64,000 nt of DNA from Pampus argenteus (GCA_036937835.1 CM072874.1:14584001-14648000); one strand, 5' to 3'; counted from the first letter of the stretch, positions 49,969 to 63,570 are shown. Numbers and translations: made by a program. Notes: generated by a model not told the origin, from the sequence alone.

Positions 49969-50007
49969 CTCTCAAAATAATATAATGATATTATATTATT
50001 TTGAGAG
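49969..50007. repeat. perfect inverted repeat, 18-bp arms, 3-base loop
   Basis: CTCTCAAAATAATATAAT at 49969-49986, loop GAT, then the exact reverse complement at 49990-50007. A degraded extra copy of ATAATATAATGATAT follows. Confidence 0.93.
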
Positions 50008-50664
50008 ACATAATATAATGATATAACTTATGTACATAAGGTCTTTGTGCTTCTAGAGAATTCAGTTCAATTTCTTTATCAATTGTTACTATCAATATGT
50101 GTCATTTGATTATAATTGTGTGAGCTCTGACAATCCTTCCCACACTTAACACTGGACAGTTACTGGAACTATATCACTCAAGTAGACACACTATTCACAA
50201 ATGCCACACACTAAGTGTAAATCCAGACCCTCCAATAATACCATGCATCACACAATTGTATTAAGGTGTATTGAAAGTAGCCCTTATTTAGCCCAAAAGC
50301 ATTGTTCCAATCGCAGATAAAAACATGGTGACCATCAGGAAGGACTGTGTTCACCAGTGGGTGAAGACATGTTTAACATATTCCGACGTGATTTAAACCG
50401 AGGAGATTATGACAAGTTGTCCAGTCCCAGGCTGCTCTAAATTGAGCGACGTTCTTCTTTAACACTGCTTGAAGCTTTGACAGAGAAAAGGAGGATTGAT
50501 TATGTTTGCTGCTGGCAGGTTGCCCCTGAGGAGGATTGATCATCAATTGGTCACATATAGGCAGAGTGAGTGTTTATAGCTCACAGCTACTGATGGCAAT
50601 GGCTGTCGATATACAGGCTGTTTTTCTCTCCATCTGTCTCCTTCACCTTCCTTCCCCCCCTGCA

Positions 50665-50693
50665 CCCCCCCCCCCCCCCCCCCCCCCCCCCCC
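50665..50693 (+). repeat. 29-base poly-C tract
   Basis: 29 uninterrupted C residues, preceded by another seven-C run. The complementary strand can form G-quadruplexes. Homopolymers of this length are also prone to sequencing-length error. Confidence 0.95.
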
Positions 50694-50738
50694 TACTTTC
50701 TTTTTACACCTGTTCTCTGCTATTCTTTGTCATATGGA

Positions 50739-50779
50739 TCTGTCTTTCATACAGATTTTCCACCTGTATGAAAGACAGA
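50739..50779. repeat. perfect inverted repeat, 16-bp arms, 9-base loop
   Basis: TCTGTCTTTCATACAG at 50739-50754 and its exact reverse complement at 50764-50779. Confidence 0.93.
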
Positions 50780-51056
50780 GTCTTATTGCACGTTGTTGAC
50801 CCATATTCCTGTATTTGGCCTCTTTTCAGGGTTTTTGTTTGCTCTACTCTTAGGCGTGAGGTCTTTTCCATGGATATATGTTGTGTGTGTGTGTAGCATT
50901 GTGTTTGTGTGTATATCAGGGCGAGTGTGTGTTTCTGTACACAAGAGAGTATTCCAATCATCTCTGATTTGCTGGCAAATTGAAAAATCCCCTCCATCCT
51001 TCCATCCCTAGACCCCAACCCAATCAGACCCCATGACCAAGCCCTCTAGCCTGCTG

Positions 51057-51060
<4 letters not shown>

Positions 51061-51091
<31 letters not shown>
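51061..51091 (+). repeat. (TG)n microsatellite
   Basis: About 15 TG units. Further CA/TG runs of 18-45 bases occur at 133-175, 1592-1616, 2322-2346, 5662-5685, 6546-6586, 8584-8610, 9545-9582, 18065-18092, 35216-35246, 42948-42974, 61852-61878 and 62053-62085. Confidence 0.92.
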
Positions 51092-51092
<1 letters not shown>

Positions 51093-53488
51093 CGTGCGCC
51101 CATGTTGGTGGTGTAGAAGATTCTGGGGGCTAATGTTGGGGTGGATTATCCCCCTCCTCTTCCTCTTTGAAGTGCTGCCAATGGAACGAATTGCACCGTG
51201 CTGTCCCTAATGCACTGGTGAGCTTTCTCCATTTCTGTACTCCTCTCCTGAGTGCTGCCCCCAAACCCCCGCTCCTCCTCCCCTTTTCCCCACATCACTC
51301 ATCCAATCAGCATGCAACATGTTTCAACAATGTGTGGCACTGCGATTGGGTAGTAAGTAAGTTAGCTGCTAAAGGTTGCTTCTTTCGGTTTTATGGCATG
51401 TGTGGTGTTTGTTTTGTTTTTTGTTTTTTTGGGGGGGTGGGGGGATGCAGCAAGATCACAGTGATGGTTCTGGACCAACTTGGCTGCTTGTGTTGAGAAG
51501 GTCATCAGTGCAAATCCTTGCACCAGCTGAGTGCCCTCATGTCAGGGACCGTAGTTCACATTGTGGCAGACTTACCTGATTCTACTGTACCTGCTGGTTA
51601 AAAAATATTAAGGCATCCATGTAAACATGGAAGTAGACCTTAATTTGTAAGTGAAAAAATTATAAAATTGTAAATTCAAAATGTTGATGTTATACATATA
51701 AACTGATACAATAACATTTAAAACTTACCTTACACCAACATACTGACATATCAATATCCTGAAAGTCATATTTCATGCATTTTAGACACAGACATTTACT
51801 TTTCTGGATCCTCTACAGGGGAATAATACTGCCAGTAAAATTGTGATTGAATTTTGGAGAAAGTATTTAGGTTGAATTCCAAAGGGGAACGTGTTAGGGA
51901 AGAATGAAAAGTCAGTGCTAATGGTCGGATCTTTTTCTCTGGAAGACTGCCGAGGTTTAGGAGAACGGGGAGAGAGCTGGAGCTGGGTGAAAATAGGTCA
52001 GTGCCATAGAAGAGGAGGACTGAAGGGTGGAGGCTCTGGTATCACAGAGTGAAAGGAACAGACTGGACTATAAAGTTTAAGGAAAGGACTAAAGACTGGA
52101 GGCTAGAACCTGTGAAGGAGGTGGATGAATCAGGGGAAAATGCCAGAGCTCAGCTTGGGACAGGAGACAGGGCAGAGCTGGAGCTGACGGAGGGAAAGCA
52201 GGTGTGAAAGAATCCCTTTTCCTTGCTCATTTCCTCTCGTATGTTTTCCCATCTATAACTACTTCAGGCGAACAATTGCAGTTAGTCTTTTCCCTCCCAT
52301 CAGTACATCAGTTCTCCGGCCAAGGCTGGCAAAGCGTCTGGTGGCACAGTGCCGCTCTGTGCCCTGCCCTCTACTCTCCCTCGCTCTCTCATGGTAAAAA
52401 ACTTGGCAGCACACTCGGCCCAGCAGGTCAGCAGTCCCACACCCAGGAGGCTCTCAAAACAGAACAGAACACTTATGAAACAGTCTACTTTAAGAAAGGG
52501 AGAGCGAGGGAAAGTTTTGATTATGAGTAGACAGCATATGTTTTATATCGTCTCTCACTACTGAGCACTCACAAGCAGGGGAGTGCAGCAGGGTAAGAGA
52601 AGAGAAATGGTATGACATGAGAAGGCACAGGGAGTCAAAGAAAAGAGACCTGAGAGGGAGACGGTAGGTATTTGGAAGGAAGTTTTTCAGCAGTCATGCT
52701 GTAGAGAGGCCCGTCAGCTAGTTTTTATTGGCGACAGGTTGCAGTTTCACAGATTATTTTCTTTCCACAAACCCCCCCCTTATGCTCCATTCTGTTTGAA
52801 AAGAGGAAGTTCAGAAGCAAAGTAAATAATGAAAGGATAATATATGTATACGCAAATGTGACCAGGAGTTTGCAGGCAGCTGGGAAAGGGAAAGGTTAAA
52901 GAGGAGAACTTTCCACATCAGAAGAAGCTAAAGACAAAAAGCTTACTTGGCAATGATCTGATGTATCTTTATCGTATGTTTTTGTGGCCTATGTTGACTC
53001 ACATCCACAATTAATAAATACCAAATGGGAGATCCACACAACCCACCAAATAAATCTTCTAACCTCTCCAGTTTCTTCTGTTTCATTTTTTAAACAGAAG
53101 ACTGTAGTTGGAAGGAACCCCAACAGAACCTTGGAAGCTTTTCTGACTTTTTTACTTACTATAAAATCATCCAAAGAAGACGGGGTCATATATTGTCATT
53201 TGTCAGTTTTATATGGTTCTGACCTTTCACTCTACTACTGGTAAACTTGTAGTTTTCAATAATCCTCTGGCTTACAATAAAAGCTTTTTCTTAGTTTTCA
53301 GAAAATACATTTTGCTCGTAATATATCATGAATCAGTATACAAAAACCTCAGTAAAGCTTTGTTATACCAGGATATAGCAAAACTTTTTGTCATATTATA
53401 TTTTTGTTTGATGAAGGTAAACAAACTCTGCACCCCCAGTTTGTAAGATTTCTTTTATAAATGTATAGTCCCTGAGCACAAGCTGAGA

Positions 53489-53516
53489 TAACCCTGATGT
53501 AACTCCATCAGGGTTA
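53489..53516. repeat. perfect inverted repeat, 11-bp arms, 6-base loop
   Basis: TAACCCTGATG and its reverse complement flank TAACTC. Two more outer pairs form after one mismatch. Confidence 0.9.
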
Positions 53517-54341
53517 CCTTTTCAGACTTGATAAAGAGATGAGCCACATTTAATAATAATACAACTAAGTAAAGTCGGTTGAGTGCCCCTTTTAATATAA
53601 GAAAGTTTAAAGATATGAAAGAAAAAGTCTCCATTCCCTTGCAAATGTGAAGCAGAACTCCAAAAATGATCCCAAACACTGTTTGGAAAAGCACCTCATC
53701 TATTGTAAAATTGCATCTCAGATGTGATTGTTAGCATGTTTGTTTGTATAGTGTACCGTATGACCTTTCTTTCTAGCTGCGGCTTCTCTTCATACCCGAA
53801 AAGACTTTTGAGTTAGTCCAGTATGAGTTGAATAAAAAGAGAACAAACGACAGAGAGAGACAGAGGAGGAGAGAGTTGCAGGTGTTGAGAGATATGTAAT
53901 CTGACTCTCCTTCTTTTTCAGTTCAACTCTTGCCGTTACATTCATCTCATTGTTTTAGATGTAACCTCCTGCACCCTCCTGACACCCTTCCACCACCCCC
54001 CCTAACCACTAAGCAATTGCACACCCACCCAGCTGCTCATCTAGCATGAAACCATCTTAACTGTTACACAACAAAAGGTAGGGTCAGGGAGAGGACAGAG
54101 ACGTGGAAAGAGCGACACTTGGATTTGGTTGTATGTATACATGCATGTATGAATGTAAATATATTGTATGTACACACTCTAATGTTGACATACATCCTTC
54201 ACTACTACTACTTGCATGTAGACACTTTCATGCACACAAACTCATTCATCGCCCATGCGCGTACCGGCAGAGGCATGCACACATGCATCGCTTGCATACA
54301 CACACTCACTTACACCTACACACATAAACACACATAGCTGC

Positions 54342-54366
54342 GGGGGGAGGGGGGGGGGGGGGGGGG
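54342..54366 (+). repeat. poly-G tract
   Basis: Six G, one A, then 18 G. G-quadruplex-forming on the transcript strand of jade2. Confidence 0.95.
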
Positions 54367-56707
54367 TCTAGCTGCGGGCCAGACGGGCCGAGTCATGCAG
54401 CAGACAGACCCACCCTGTTGGATCAGCATCAACCTGGCTCCCCACACACAGCTCTGCTCCAAACCTAATACTGGCTCACTACACACAATCCCTTCTTCTT
54501 TTTCTTCTTAGGCTGCTATCTGTTTCCAAGATGCTTCAAGGCACTAAGAGAGATCCAAGACAAGAGTCTTTTCTGTCCACCAGCAACGGTTACTGTTATA
54601 TCTCAACATTCAACAGCCACTTTTAAGTGTTTAACCAGCCAAGCAGGTCTCATGTGTAGATTTAGGAAGGACCTGGAAATCATGGTTGGCTTGCTCCCAA
54701 AGTGACCAGTAGACTCCTGAGGGAAAAAAGTCTGGTTCTTGCTGTAGTTTACGAGCTCTCTGCTGCATGATTTTGGCCTATGTCGGTGCACACTGATGGA
54801 TTCTCCAGAGAGACTTCTAGACATCAAAAAAACTTTGATTGATGGGTACGGATGTATCGTTTTTGAGGAATGATCAAAAACACGTCACTTGCTTTGTCTT
54901 AGCTCATTCAGACTGTAATTTGGATTTATCAGCACATTTGATATTGTTTCACGGGATATGATGCAATATAAAGCCACACATTGAAGATATGTTGCTTTTG
55001 AATGGGACTAATGGGTTCTCTGATCATGAAACATGCCCAACAATTATGCATTATTTTGGGCCACTTTGTACAAAGTTTGTTTTTTGGTGCCAAAAATGTC
55101 AAACAATTATTAGCGATTTGCAATGTACACTGAAACTTCTTTTGTGAGCCAATATTTGTGTTATAAGGCTACAAAAGACTTTTATAACTAACTCTGATTT
55201 GTATTTCTTTGTATAATGTATTGGACCATTTGCTGCAAAAAGCAACTTGAATATTAAGTTAATCTATATAATAATTTGGCGCTAATGCTCAATAATTATA
55301 ACATTAATTTGTTGATTCACAGTCCATCTATTTTCTTTACTGTTTATCCTCGCTAACCACCGCTACACTGTGCTGCCTGTGCTGAAAATAGACAGAATAC
55401 ATGCCAGAAAGAGTGAAGCTGAAAAGACCAAATGAATTAAGAAGAGACAGTTAAAGGTTAAAAAGGCATTCACCATTTACTGCAAAAGGTTCAGACTTGG
55501 GCAAACACACAATCACCAAGATCAAGATACTAAAAACTTTTTGGATATCTATGAGTATAAAATCTCTGAAATATAAGTTTTAAAAGGTTAATAATAAGTA
55601 ATGTCTTCAAATTCATTTTGGAATCCATCGTAAAAGAAGATGCTCATTTTTGTCTCTCAGGACCTGCTTAGGAATCTGGCTACATGATTCTGTATGAGCT
55701 GAGAGCGAGAACAGGCTTTACACCTTCAGTTACCCCCAAGCTGCATTCAGTCTGCTAGAAAGTGCCTGTTGAGATCCACTGCTGTTTAAAATGCTGCATG
55801 CTAAGCTTGACTGTGCAACACAGCCCTACAGCTTCAGAGCTTACAGAGAGCCACACCTTTGGCTCTGGCCTTTGGTAATGCTCCGCCACAAGGTCACTGA
55901 GCTGCCTTCCAGGGCACAAGGAGAGATCAAAAACACCTAATTATGTTAACTTCAATGTTGGGAAGAATTAGATCTACAAGTTGGGGATTCACCAAACATA
56001 CTGACATGTTGGGTTCAGTACAAGACATGACGAAACCCAACAAAGATTCACAAAAGAACAATTTTAAAATAAGTGACAGAGAACGAGATTCGTCCAACTA
56101 AAGAAAGAAATCTGCAAAGAAAACAGTATAATCGTGTCTACCAGTTGCCATGAATTATCTCAGGCAACACAAACAAATTATTTTCTTTCTTTCACCTGTT
56201 ATTGAAAACATATCAGTTGTTCTCCCCAGTGGCTGTGATTTAGATTGTTCGATAGTATTAGCAATGACTCCTGAGTTAATGGCGTCATGCTACTCCACCT
56301 CTAACCTCTTTTGATCTGAACATCTTAATCCTGAGTCTTCCCTCTGTCTACATGCTTCCCTTTCTCTATCTTTCAACTCCTGCAGAACTTTTCCTGCTGT
56401 CATTATGTCTATTTTTTTAAATTTTTTTGTTCCCCACCTCTTCTGTTTCAACGCCTTCTTTTTTTTACTTGTTTCTTCATTTTGTTTTGTAAAACTTAAA
56501 TATTCACTTACTTTTTTGTTCCTCCTCCTCCTTCTCTGCATTTTTTTCCCTCTATCACCTCCTCCTCTCTCCCTCTCTGATATCCTCACCATCCCGCTGC
56601 CCCTCTGATATGAGCTCTGTTGGATGAAATAAATATGAGGCAGAAGGCATAAATATTTATAGCTGCTTCGGCTGTATAATTCTGCGTGGCAGTGTGTTGT
56701 TGCAGAG

Positions 56708-56710
<3 letters not shown>

Positions 56711-56746
<36 letters not shown>

Positions 56747-56755
56747 ATACATACA

Positions 56756-56787
<32 letters not shown>
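56711..56787 (+). repeat. paired (GT)n microsatellites
   Basis: GT runs at 56711-56745 and 56762-56787 are separated by a short CATACATACATG spacer. Confidence 0.94.
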
Positions 56788-57812
56788 ATGGTATATGTTT
56801 TCAGACCCTTGGCCAGTGCAGGTGCCAAGGCCACTGCAAAAGATAAATAATTCACTGCAAGTTAAATCTTAATTTCACATCACTTTAAGACAATAGGAGC
56901 AACACACACACACACGCTGATGCAGCTTATTTTAAGAATATCACCACTGTACATGGCTGCTGCACTTTCGTGTGTGTGTGTGCGCGTGTGTGCGCGTGCA
57001 TTTAAGGATACCATACAGGTCTATTTCTGCTTGTGTGTGCTTGAGCATATGTGTACTTTTGTGCAGCGATGACTGTTTGCTTGTGTCAACCATCTCTGCT
57101 CCGTCTTTCACAGCACACACACAAATACAAATACACACTTCTACGGGCTCACTAGCTACTTTACACATGGATCGGGGTGTATTAATAAGTAATGAGAGTG
57201 ATATGAGGGCCCCCAGTTGACCGGAGCCTTCAATATTTTACAGTAGGGTCTGTCAGGCGGTACTAACCGACACACTGCTGTAGCTCAACATTAAAATCTC
57301 ACTTCACAAGGCTTGACGGCAAGCGCCGCCCTCTGAGGTCCAATTTAATAACTCTTTTGAAAGCCTGTCAATGCAGTCAACTCATATAGCGCTTTGTTGA
57401 AATGTCTTTAAAATCCTGTATATTTATTAAGATTAAAAGCTACTTTATGAGGTTTGTTTGGAAGTGTAAGCATGGAGCTTTTGGGGGAAATATGACTCAC
57501 TTTTAGACTTTAGGTTCTAATCTCACCTGAGCATGAAAAGGTGTGCTTTTTGCATTTAGCTGCATGAATATTGGCTTCCTGTAATGTCAGCAATCAAAGA
57601 AACATAATTCCTCTCGGCTGGTACATCGGTTCATCTGTCAGCTACTTTGACCTTTTATTCAATTTTACAAAAGGAAGGTTTGGAGAGCATGAATGCTTTT
57701 TGCAGGGACACTCTGCTCCATACTCACACAGTTACACACATTCACACATGGATGCTGGTGAATACAACCACAGTCTAATCTGTTGAGCAGCTTCACTGAA
57801 GCAGCTCAGACT

Positions 57813-57855
57813 TAAGTGCCTTGCCTAAGGGCACCTTAGCAATTGTACTGAAGGG
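57813..57855 (+). mobile_element. short teleost interspersed-repeat fragment
   Basis: AGTGCCTTGCCTAAGGGCAC, then CTTAGCAATTGTACTGAAGG, resembles a common fish repeat core (GTGCCTTGCTCAAGGGCAC). Only about 45 bp is recognisable. Confidence 0.45.
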
Positions 57856-58350
57856 CAAGTCCCGGTGTTTCACTTGTCGCTTCAGAGATTGTACACGCAT
57901 TTCTGTCACAAGCTCACTCAGATTTAGGCTGCCACTGCTCCAAAAGTCAGGCCTAGTTTATAGTAAATATGGTAGTGACATTACTAGCTGGATCGCAGTG
58001 AAATGTGCAAAATATCATAAATATAAATCAGCAGAGAGCAGACCTTAGTGTACTGTTTTCGGCTCATTACTCATTCAACAGAACAATACCAAAAAAAAGC
58101 TTAGTTTTTGTGAAGAGTGGTTACCTGACTGATAATAAGACAGCATCAACATATCAATTCCCCAGTTGACCTGAATCCTTGGATATTGTGCTGAAAGGAT
58201 GAATATCTATTAACTGACTGCATAGAAACGCATGGTCCATCTCAATCAGGCCTCTCTGTGCAAACATTCGCTTATACAATAGCAATTCATGATGCAATAA
58301 GTGCAACTCAATTCAAAATTACAAGAGTACATTACAGTCGTTCATCTTCA

Positions 58351-58425
58351 GTTCCCAATCTGTCGGCAGATGTTTTAATGCCACTGCTTAGTGTAGATCA
58401 GCTAAGCAGGCAGCCAGTTGGGAAC
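58351..58425. repeat. 75-bp compound hairpin
   Basis: The outer arms GTTCCCAA/TTGGGAAC (58351-58358 and 58418-58425) and inner arms CTGCTTAG/CTAAGCAG (58384-58391 and 58402-58409) nest inside one another. The left arm is longer and would bulge. Confidence 0.75.
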
Positions 58426-58949
58426 AATCAAGCTTATTGATTTTCATACCTGATGTACATGTGTTGTTTTTTTTTTGTGTTTGTTTGTTTTTTACATTGT
58501 ACACAAAGAAACTTCCAGTAGGCAAAGGCCGTACTGGCGTGGGGACTGAACTGATTAGATTTGAGCATGGAATCTGTTTCCCTTTGACTCTTTTTTTATT
58601 ATATTTTAAGTAAAATATCTAATAATCGTTTCAGCCAGTGAATTAACCACAGATAACCAAAGACAGACCGAAACATCAAAACGAACATGTTCTGAACAAA
58701 AGTTTCTCAATAACAGGCACAGATTTATTTGATTTAAGAGTTAACGGCCATTTCAAATATTTGAGACCTAAATTACATTAGCAACATACTTCACTGATGT
58801 TATGATGACAGCCTCATGCACATTTTAGTGGTTTTGTGAGGGATTTTATGACCTGTAAGGCAAACAGTCCCCTGACCAGGCATTTATTGGAGACAGGTGT
58901 TTATTTGCTGGAATATGAAGCGCATTAAGGAAAACATTTATAAGATTGT

Positions 58950-58992
58950 TATTTTATTTTATTTCATTTCATTTTATTTTATTTTATTTTTT
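58950..58992 (+). repeat. (ATTTT)n repeat
   Basis: About eight pentanucleotide units with ATTTC variants in the middle. Confidence 0.9.
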
Positions 58993-61247
58993 AAGAGTAG
59001 ATGACAGATTAGAATCATATCGTGTGTTTTTTTTTTTTTTCAGTCAGTACAGAAGCATAAAATAAGACGATGTTTCCAGTGACCTAGTTTTGCATGTTTT
59101 CTTTCACAATTGTGACCTTATTTTTGTAATGTAGATGGAAGAGAGCGATATGACCCTCTACCTACCTCCAACAGTCTTACAGTGGCCTTCAGTGAGTCAG
59201 TAAAAAAAAAACTGGAGAAAAAAAAACAACCTCCACCTCAAATAAAACTCTTGGTATAACTCGGTGAGCTACTGCTAACAAACTGTCTACTCTGACATTT
59301 GGTTTGGTTCGGTCTTTTCTGACCTACTACCTGTTATTGTCGGTTCTTTATGGTTCTCTGATTGGCAGTCTGTGACTCTTTGTGTTTGCTGCACCCTCAT
59401 CATGTCTGGCAAGCCCCTAGGGTACAATATTACCAATCATAGAAAAACAGCTGCAACTTAGACAAATGTGTTGAGTTCTGGGGATGCTATAAGACAGAGA
59501 GATGTACCTTAAAGAAGTCAGCCATAATGGGGTTAGGGCAGTGACAGTCTGTTGCTGAAAAAGCTAGTGCGTACCAGCTTCAATGTGTATTTTTAATATT
59601 ATCACCTACTTAACTTTGTATTTATGGTCAGAGCAGACCAAGCTATCTGCCAGCATACAGTACAGTATCTACCCCACTGTCTTCCAGCAGGGATCCTTGT
59701 CCTCAGTCTGTAAATCCAGAGTACAATAAATTGAAACTAATTGGGAGGTTACAAAGATTACAGTCAGCTGGGCTCACGCTGTCAGTGCCAAAAAAAATCC
59801 ATCACTTCCCTATCTGGGTTTCACTGTAAAGCTCTGAACACAATTTTGTCGACGCTCCCGCATGCTATAATTTTGTCCCAGCTATTATGGAATAAAGCTT
59901 CCCCGCTGAGCACCCTGTAGCATCTGCAAACACATTTCTCAGACCTCCACTTACCCCTGGCTAGCCGGGCAATAAAACATAGCCAATTACGCTTTACTCC
60001 TCACTGTGTGAAGCCCTTCTCCTGCTGCTGGGTGTGATTTGAGTCTGAATAACTTCCTCTCTGACTTCCCCTCCTGAGAAGAGGTGATTTGAGAAGAACC
60101 TCTCCAGCCTACCTGTCAAATAGTGGGAAACTTCTCTGGAGGTAGCACCACCACCACATCTGTTCATTAGTGCTACATCCAGTATTACCTGTTGTTTGTC
60201 GCTCAAATCTCATCATCCTGTATTTTTCATTTTCCAACTATTTGAATATGTAGCGGCTTCATCTATCAACTGTTGCTGTCCTATAGTAGCAAGTGCTGTA
60301 GCTTTCAAAAGAAGAAGAAGAATTGTGTCATTACTAATGTGGTGCAGTTCTGGCACAGGACAGAGCATAGTGAAGGACCAGTGAATTTTCACGAAATTCA
60401 AGAGCCAATTTTATGGGATCTTTGAATGGTACGAAAAAAAACCCATTTCTCTCCTAATATGAATTCCAATACCTACTCATCACTAACCACTGGCTTGAAT
60501 TCATTGGGATCAGTCTGTAATTTACAGTGAGGCCATAACTGTAGCACATCGCGTGTATAAAGTGAAGCGATTTGTAATTAAAATGAGAGTTAAAATGCGT
60601 TTCCCATGAAGCTGTTGCTGCTTGTCATCCCAATCAATCAAAATTTGACATCTAAATCACAATATATTTCTAATACAGTATAATAATCAGTGACAGTGAC
60701 AGTAAATGCATTTCAAGTGCATCTGGAATCATTTCATTTACTTCAGATCCACACTCACTACAATGAAACAATAGATAATAAAGTTATATTTGTGGATGTT
60801 AAAATATTACCAATATTATTTAATAGTACATGTAGTAATTGTGAGGAAAGTGCTGTTGGCCACAGGTAGACAGGTAGTCTTTTTAGAAGACTGTATTCAT
60901 GTTGAGCAGTACTGGGGATCCCTTGAGGAACTGTGGCAGGAAAGACTGGAAATTTCCAAAAGCTCAGACCAGTCTCTTCTTTAATCCTGTCAGGGCTTAT
61001 GCATGCTGCATGCAAGGCAGCCGATCCATGCTGTCTGGATACATTGTCAAGTGAGATTTTGGAGACAATTTAATCCCTTCCCAAATCCTGTTTTGTTTGC
61101 TGACATGAAACAGTTTGTCCAATAAAACCTCAATCCAATGGAGACGAGGGCTTTGGAGTAATAAGGTTTTCATAACCAGGATTTGATCTTTAAATATTTG
61201 CTATTAGACATGGTGTGGTGTGTACATGGTTTCCTTTCATTTTAATT

Positions 61248-61251
<4 letters not shown>

Positions 61252-61283
<32 letters not shown>

Positions 61284-61304
61284 TGTGTGTCTGTGTGTGC
61301 GCGC
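61252..61304 (+). repeat. (GT)n microsatellite with CT interruptions
   Basis: About 15 GT units, then TCTGTGTG steps ending in GCGCGC. Confidence 0.92.
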
Positions 61305-63210
61305 TGTCTGCCTGTCTCTATTTGCGTTCATCTTCATATGCCCTTTCCCCCTTTATCTTTGCATAGAGTGCATTAAGAATCTGTAGAAAGGAAGGAGGAA
61401 GGAGGATTGAAAAATACAGGAGAAAGAAGAAGGCTGAAGAAAGGGAGGATGAAAAACAGGTGAGATAGATGAGTGCAGGCAGGGAGGGACGAGAAAGGAG
61501 AGAAAAGAGAGGATGTCTGTAGATGAAAAGAAGAGGAAAGAGAGAGAAAGGGAGTGCACATGAAAAAGGGGAGGATGTGATTGGAGAGGAATGAGAGGTG
61601 CAGAGTGTTGGTGTCACGCGGTTTATTTAGAGTTTATTGCTTTGGCACAGCTCCAGATGCTCTCTTCATACTCCTCCAGCAGGCATGTCAGTGTGTGGAT
61701 ACAATATACAGTGTGTGTATAAACACTTACTATGAACAGATAACGTAAAGGAAAAAAAGCTGCGAAAAGCTGCATCAGGAAAAACACAGATAAAGAAAGT
61801 TACATGAAAAACACACAGAATAAGAGCCATGAATGCATGTAAAGAAAACGCACACGCACACACACACACACACACACAGCCAAAATCAGAATTTCTGAGC
61901 TCTGATTGGAGAATGATGTTGCCATGGATCCCAGATGGGTGTGGCTACAGTTGTCTGTGACTGACTGTCTGTAGCTAATAAATCATGTAGTTTGTGCATG
62001 TGGATGTGTTTGAAAGTGATAGACTTTGGAGTGTGTGCTTGATTGTAGGATCGTGTGTGTGTGTGTGTGTGTGTGCGTGCGTGCGTGCATGTGTGGCGGC
62101 GGCTGGGAGCGCTACACCTCAGGGAGGGTTTCACAAAGCTTCAGTCTGCCGAATCCAGCTGCAGCAGCCTCCACTGTCTGTCTCCCTGTCTGACCCACTT
62201 TTTCCTCTCTCCTTCTCTTCTTTTTTTCTTCCCTCCCTTCAGTCCTTCCTCCCTTCCTTCCCTCCTCCCTCCATCCTTCAGCCCTTTCCTCTGTCCCTGC
62301 ATTCCACCTCATTCTGTCTCTGCATCATCATGTAATTTGGATAACTGGCACTGCATGAATTTCGCCTTGTGTTTATTCTTTTATATACCTGTGGAATATC
62401 TCCTTGTATCTCCCGTCTTACACGTTTCTCTCTGTTTTCTCTTTTCTTGGTTTATTCGTGTTTCGTGCCCACTTTACTCTCTCTGAATGTTTACCTGTAT
62501 TCCATCTCATTTGGACTATGTCTATAGAGACTTTATCATATGCTATTAACGAGTTACCCATCTAGGGTTTTTAAACTTTTATCAACCCAAAATCCAAATC
62601 CATTCTCACCTTCATCTTTAGATCTAATAAAGACTATTCCTGCTGGTGCTGGTGGAAACATCATCATCAAGTAACAGACCCACAACCTATTTTCATGTTT
62701 TTCATTCAGGAGTAACAGGGAAATAGCTGCATTTCTTTCTTTACAATGTAGAGCAAAAACACTAAAGGAAAAAATGTGATGTCTGCACCTGACCTGAGAT
62801 GGAAATATAATATCACCTTTACATGCTGGCTTATTGAATCAAGATATTGCTACTCCGTACCTCCATTGTAGTCATCCACAATGCTGTACATGCTCATGAT
62901 ATATTTTAGGTCATGATCAGTAGGTAAAGATGATGCATATTGGCCAGTCTTTCCTACTGTGACCAGTGTTATTGTGCTCTCACAGCTTCAGTGGGTGAAA
63001 TAGAGGCACACATTGTTTTTAGGGTCCTCTGAAGGGCACTACACAGGAAAGGAAACACATTCACACCCAGTTACTTTATTCTCAGGTAGCTGATATTGTC
63101 TGACGATTCACAGCACAGATATTTAAGTTCCTGCTGCCAAGATCTACTTTTATGGCAGTGATTATTTCAGCCCACACTCTGTTTATGTTGCAGGGACTTG
63201 TGGAGCCCTT

Positions 63211-63570
63211 GGCAAGGCAAAGCAAGTCAAGCTTATTTCTATAGCATCTTTCAAACACAAAGACATTTCAAAGAGCTGAAAAGAAGACATGAAAACACAG
63301 TGCAGGTTTAATAAAGAGCTGTGATAAAGAGAAAGTTATTTAGCCATTATTTAAAAAAACTGGTTTGTACTAGATATGTGTCAAAGGCTAAATGCTGCTT
63401 CATGTTTTAACCCACAGGACAGTTGCTAAACCAGTCTCAGAAGACCCGATAGGTCTGCAGGCTCTGTAACACAGAAGCGGATCAGAGATGTATTTTGGCT
63501 CTAATCCATTTTGTGTTTCATAAACAAGTAATAGTATTTTAGATTAATCCTTTTACACACAGGTAGCCAA
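63211..63570 (+). mobile_element. diverged teleost retroposon remnant
   Basis: It opens GGCAAGGCAAAGCAAGTCAA then CTTATTTCTATAGCA, a very common teleost repeat start. Further along are AATGCTGCTTCATGTTTT, GACCCGATAGGTCTGCAGG, GAGATGTATTTTGGCTCTAA and ACACACAGGTAGCC, in the order of the full repeat as I know it. It is internally shortened and has no coding capacity. Confidence 0.6.

Noticed and set aside
50310..50350. ACATGGTGACCATCAGGAAG, resembling a YMVTRRE-type coding block
   Set aside because: Preceding codons do not read RNLC and there is no acceptor site just upstream. Only the short MVT core agrees.
55661..55700. Possible next jade2 exon: CTCTCAG followed by a frame with RNL and, after a one-base gap, YM
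   Set aside because: It hits a stop within a few codons, needs a frameshift, and the following residues do not match the family (expected VTRRERTKH). Judged coincidence.
56290..56748. 152-codon minus-strand frame rich in Lys/Arg/Glu
   Set aside because: Low-complexity translation of a CT-rich/AG-rich stretch plus a CA run. No domain.
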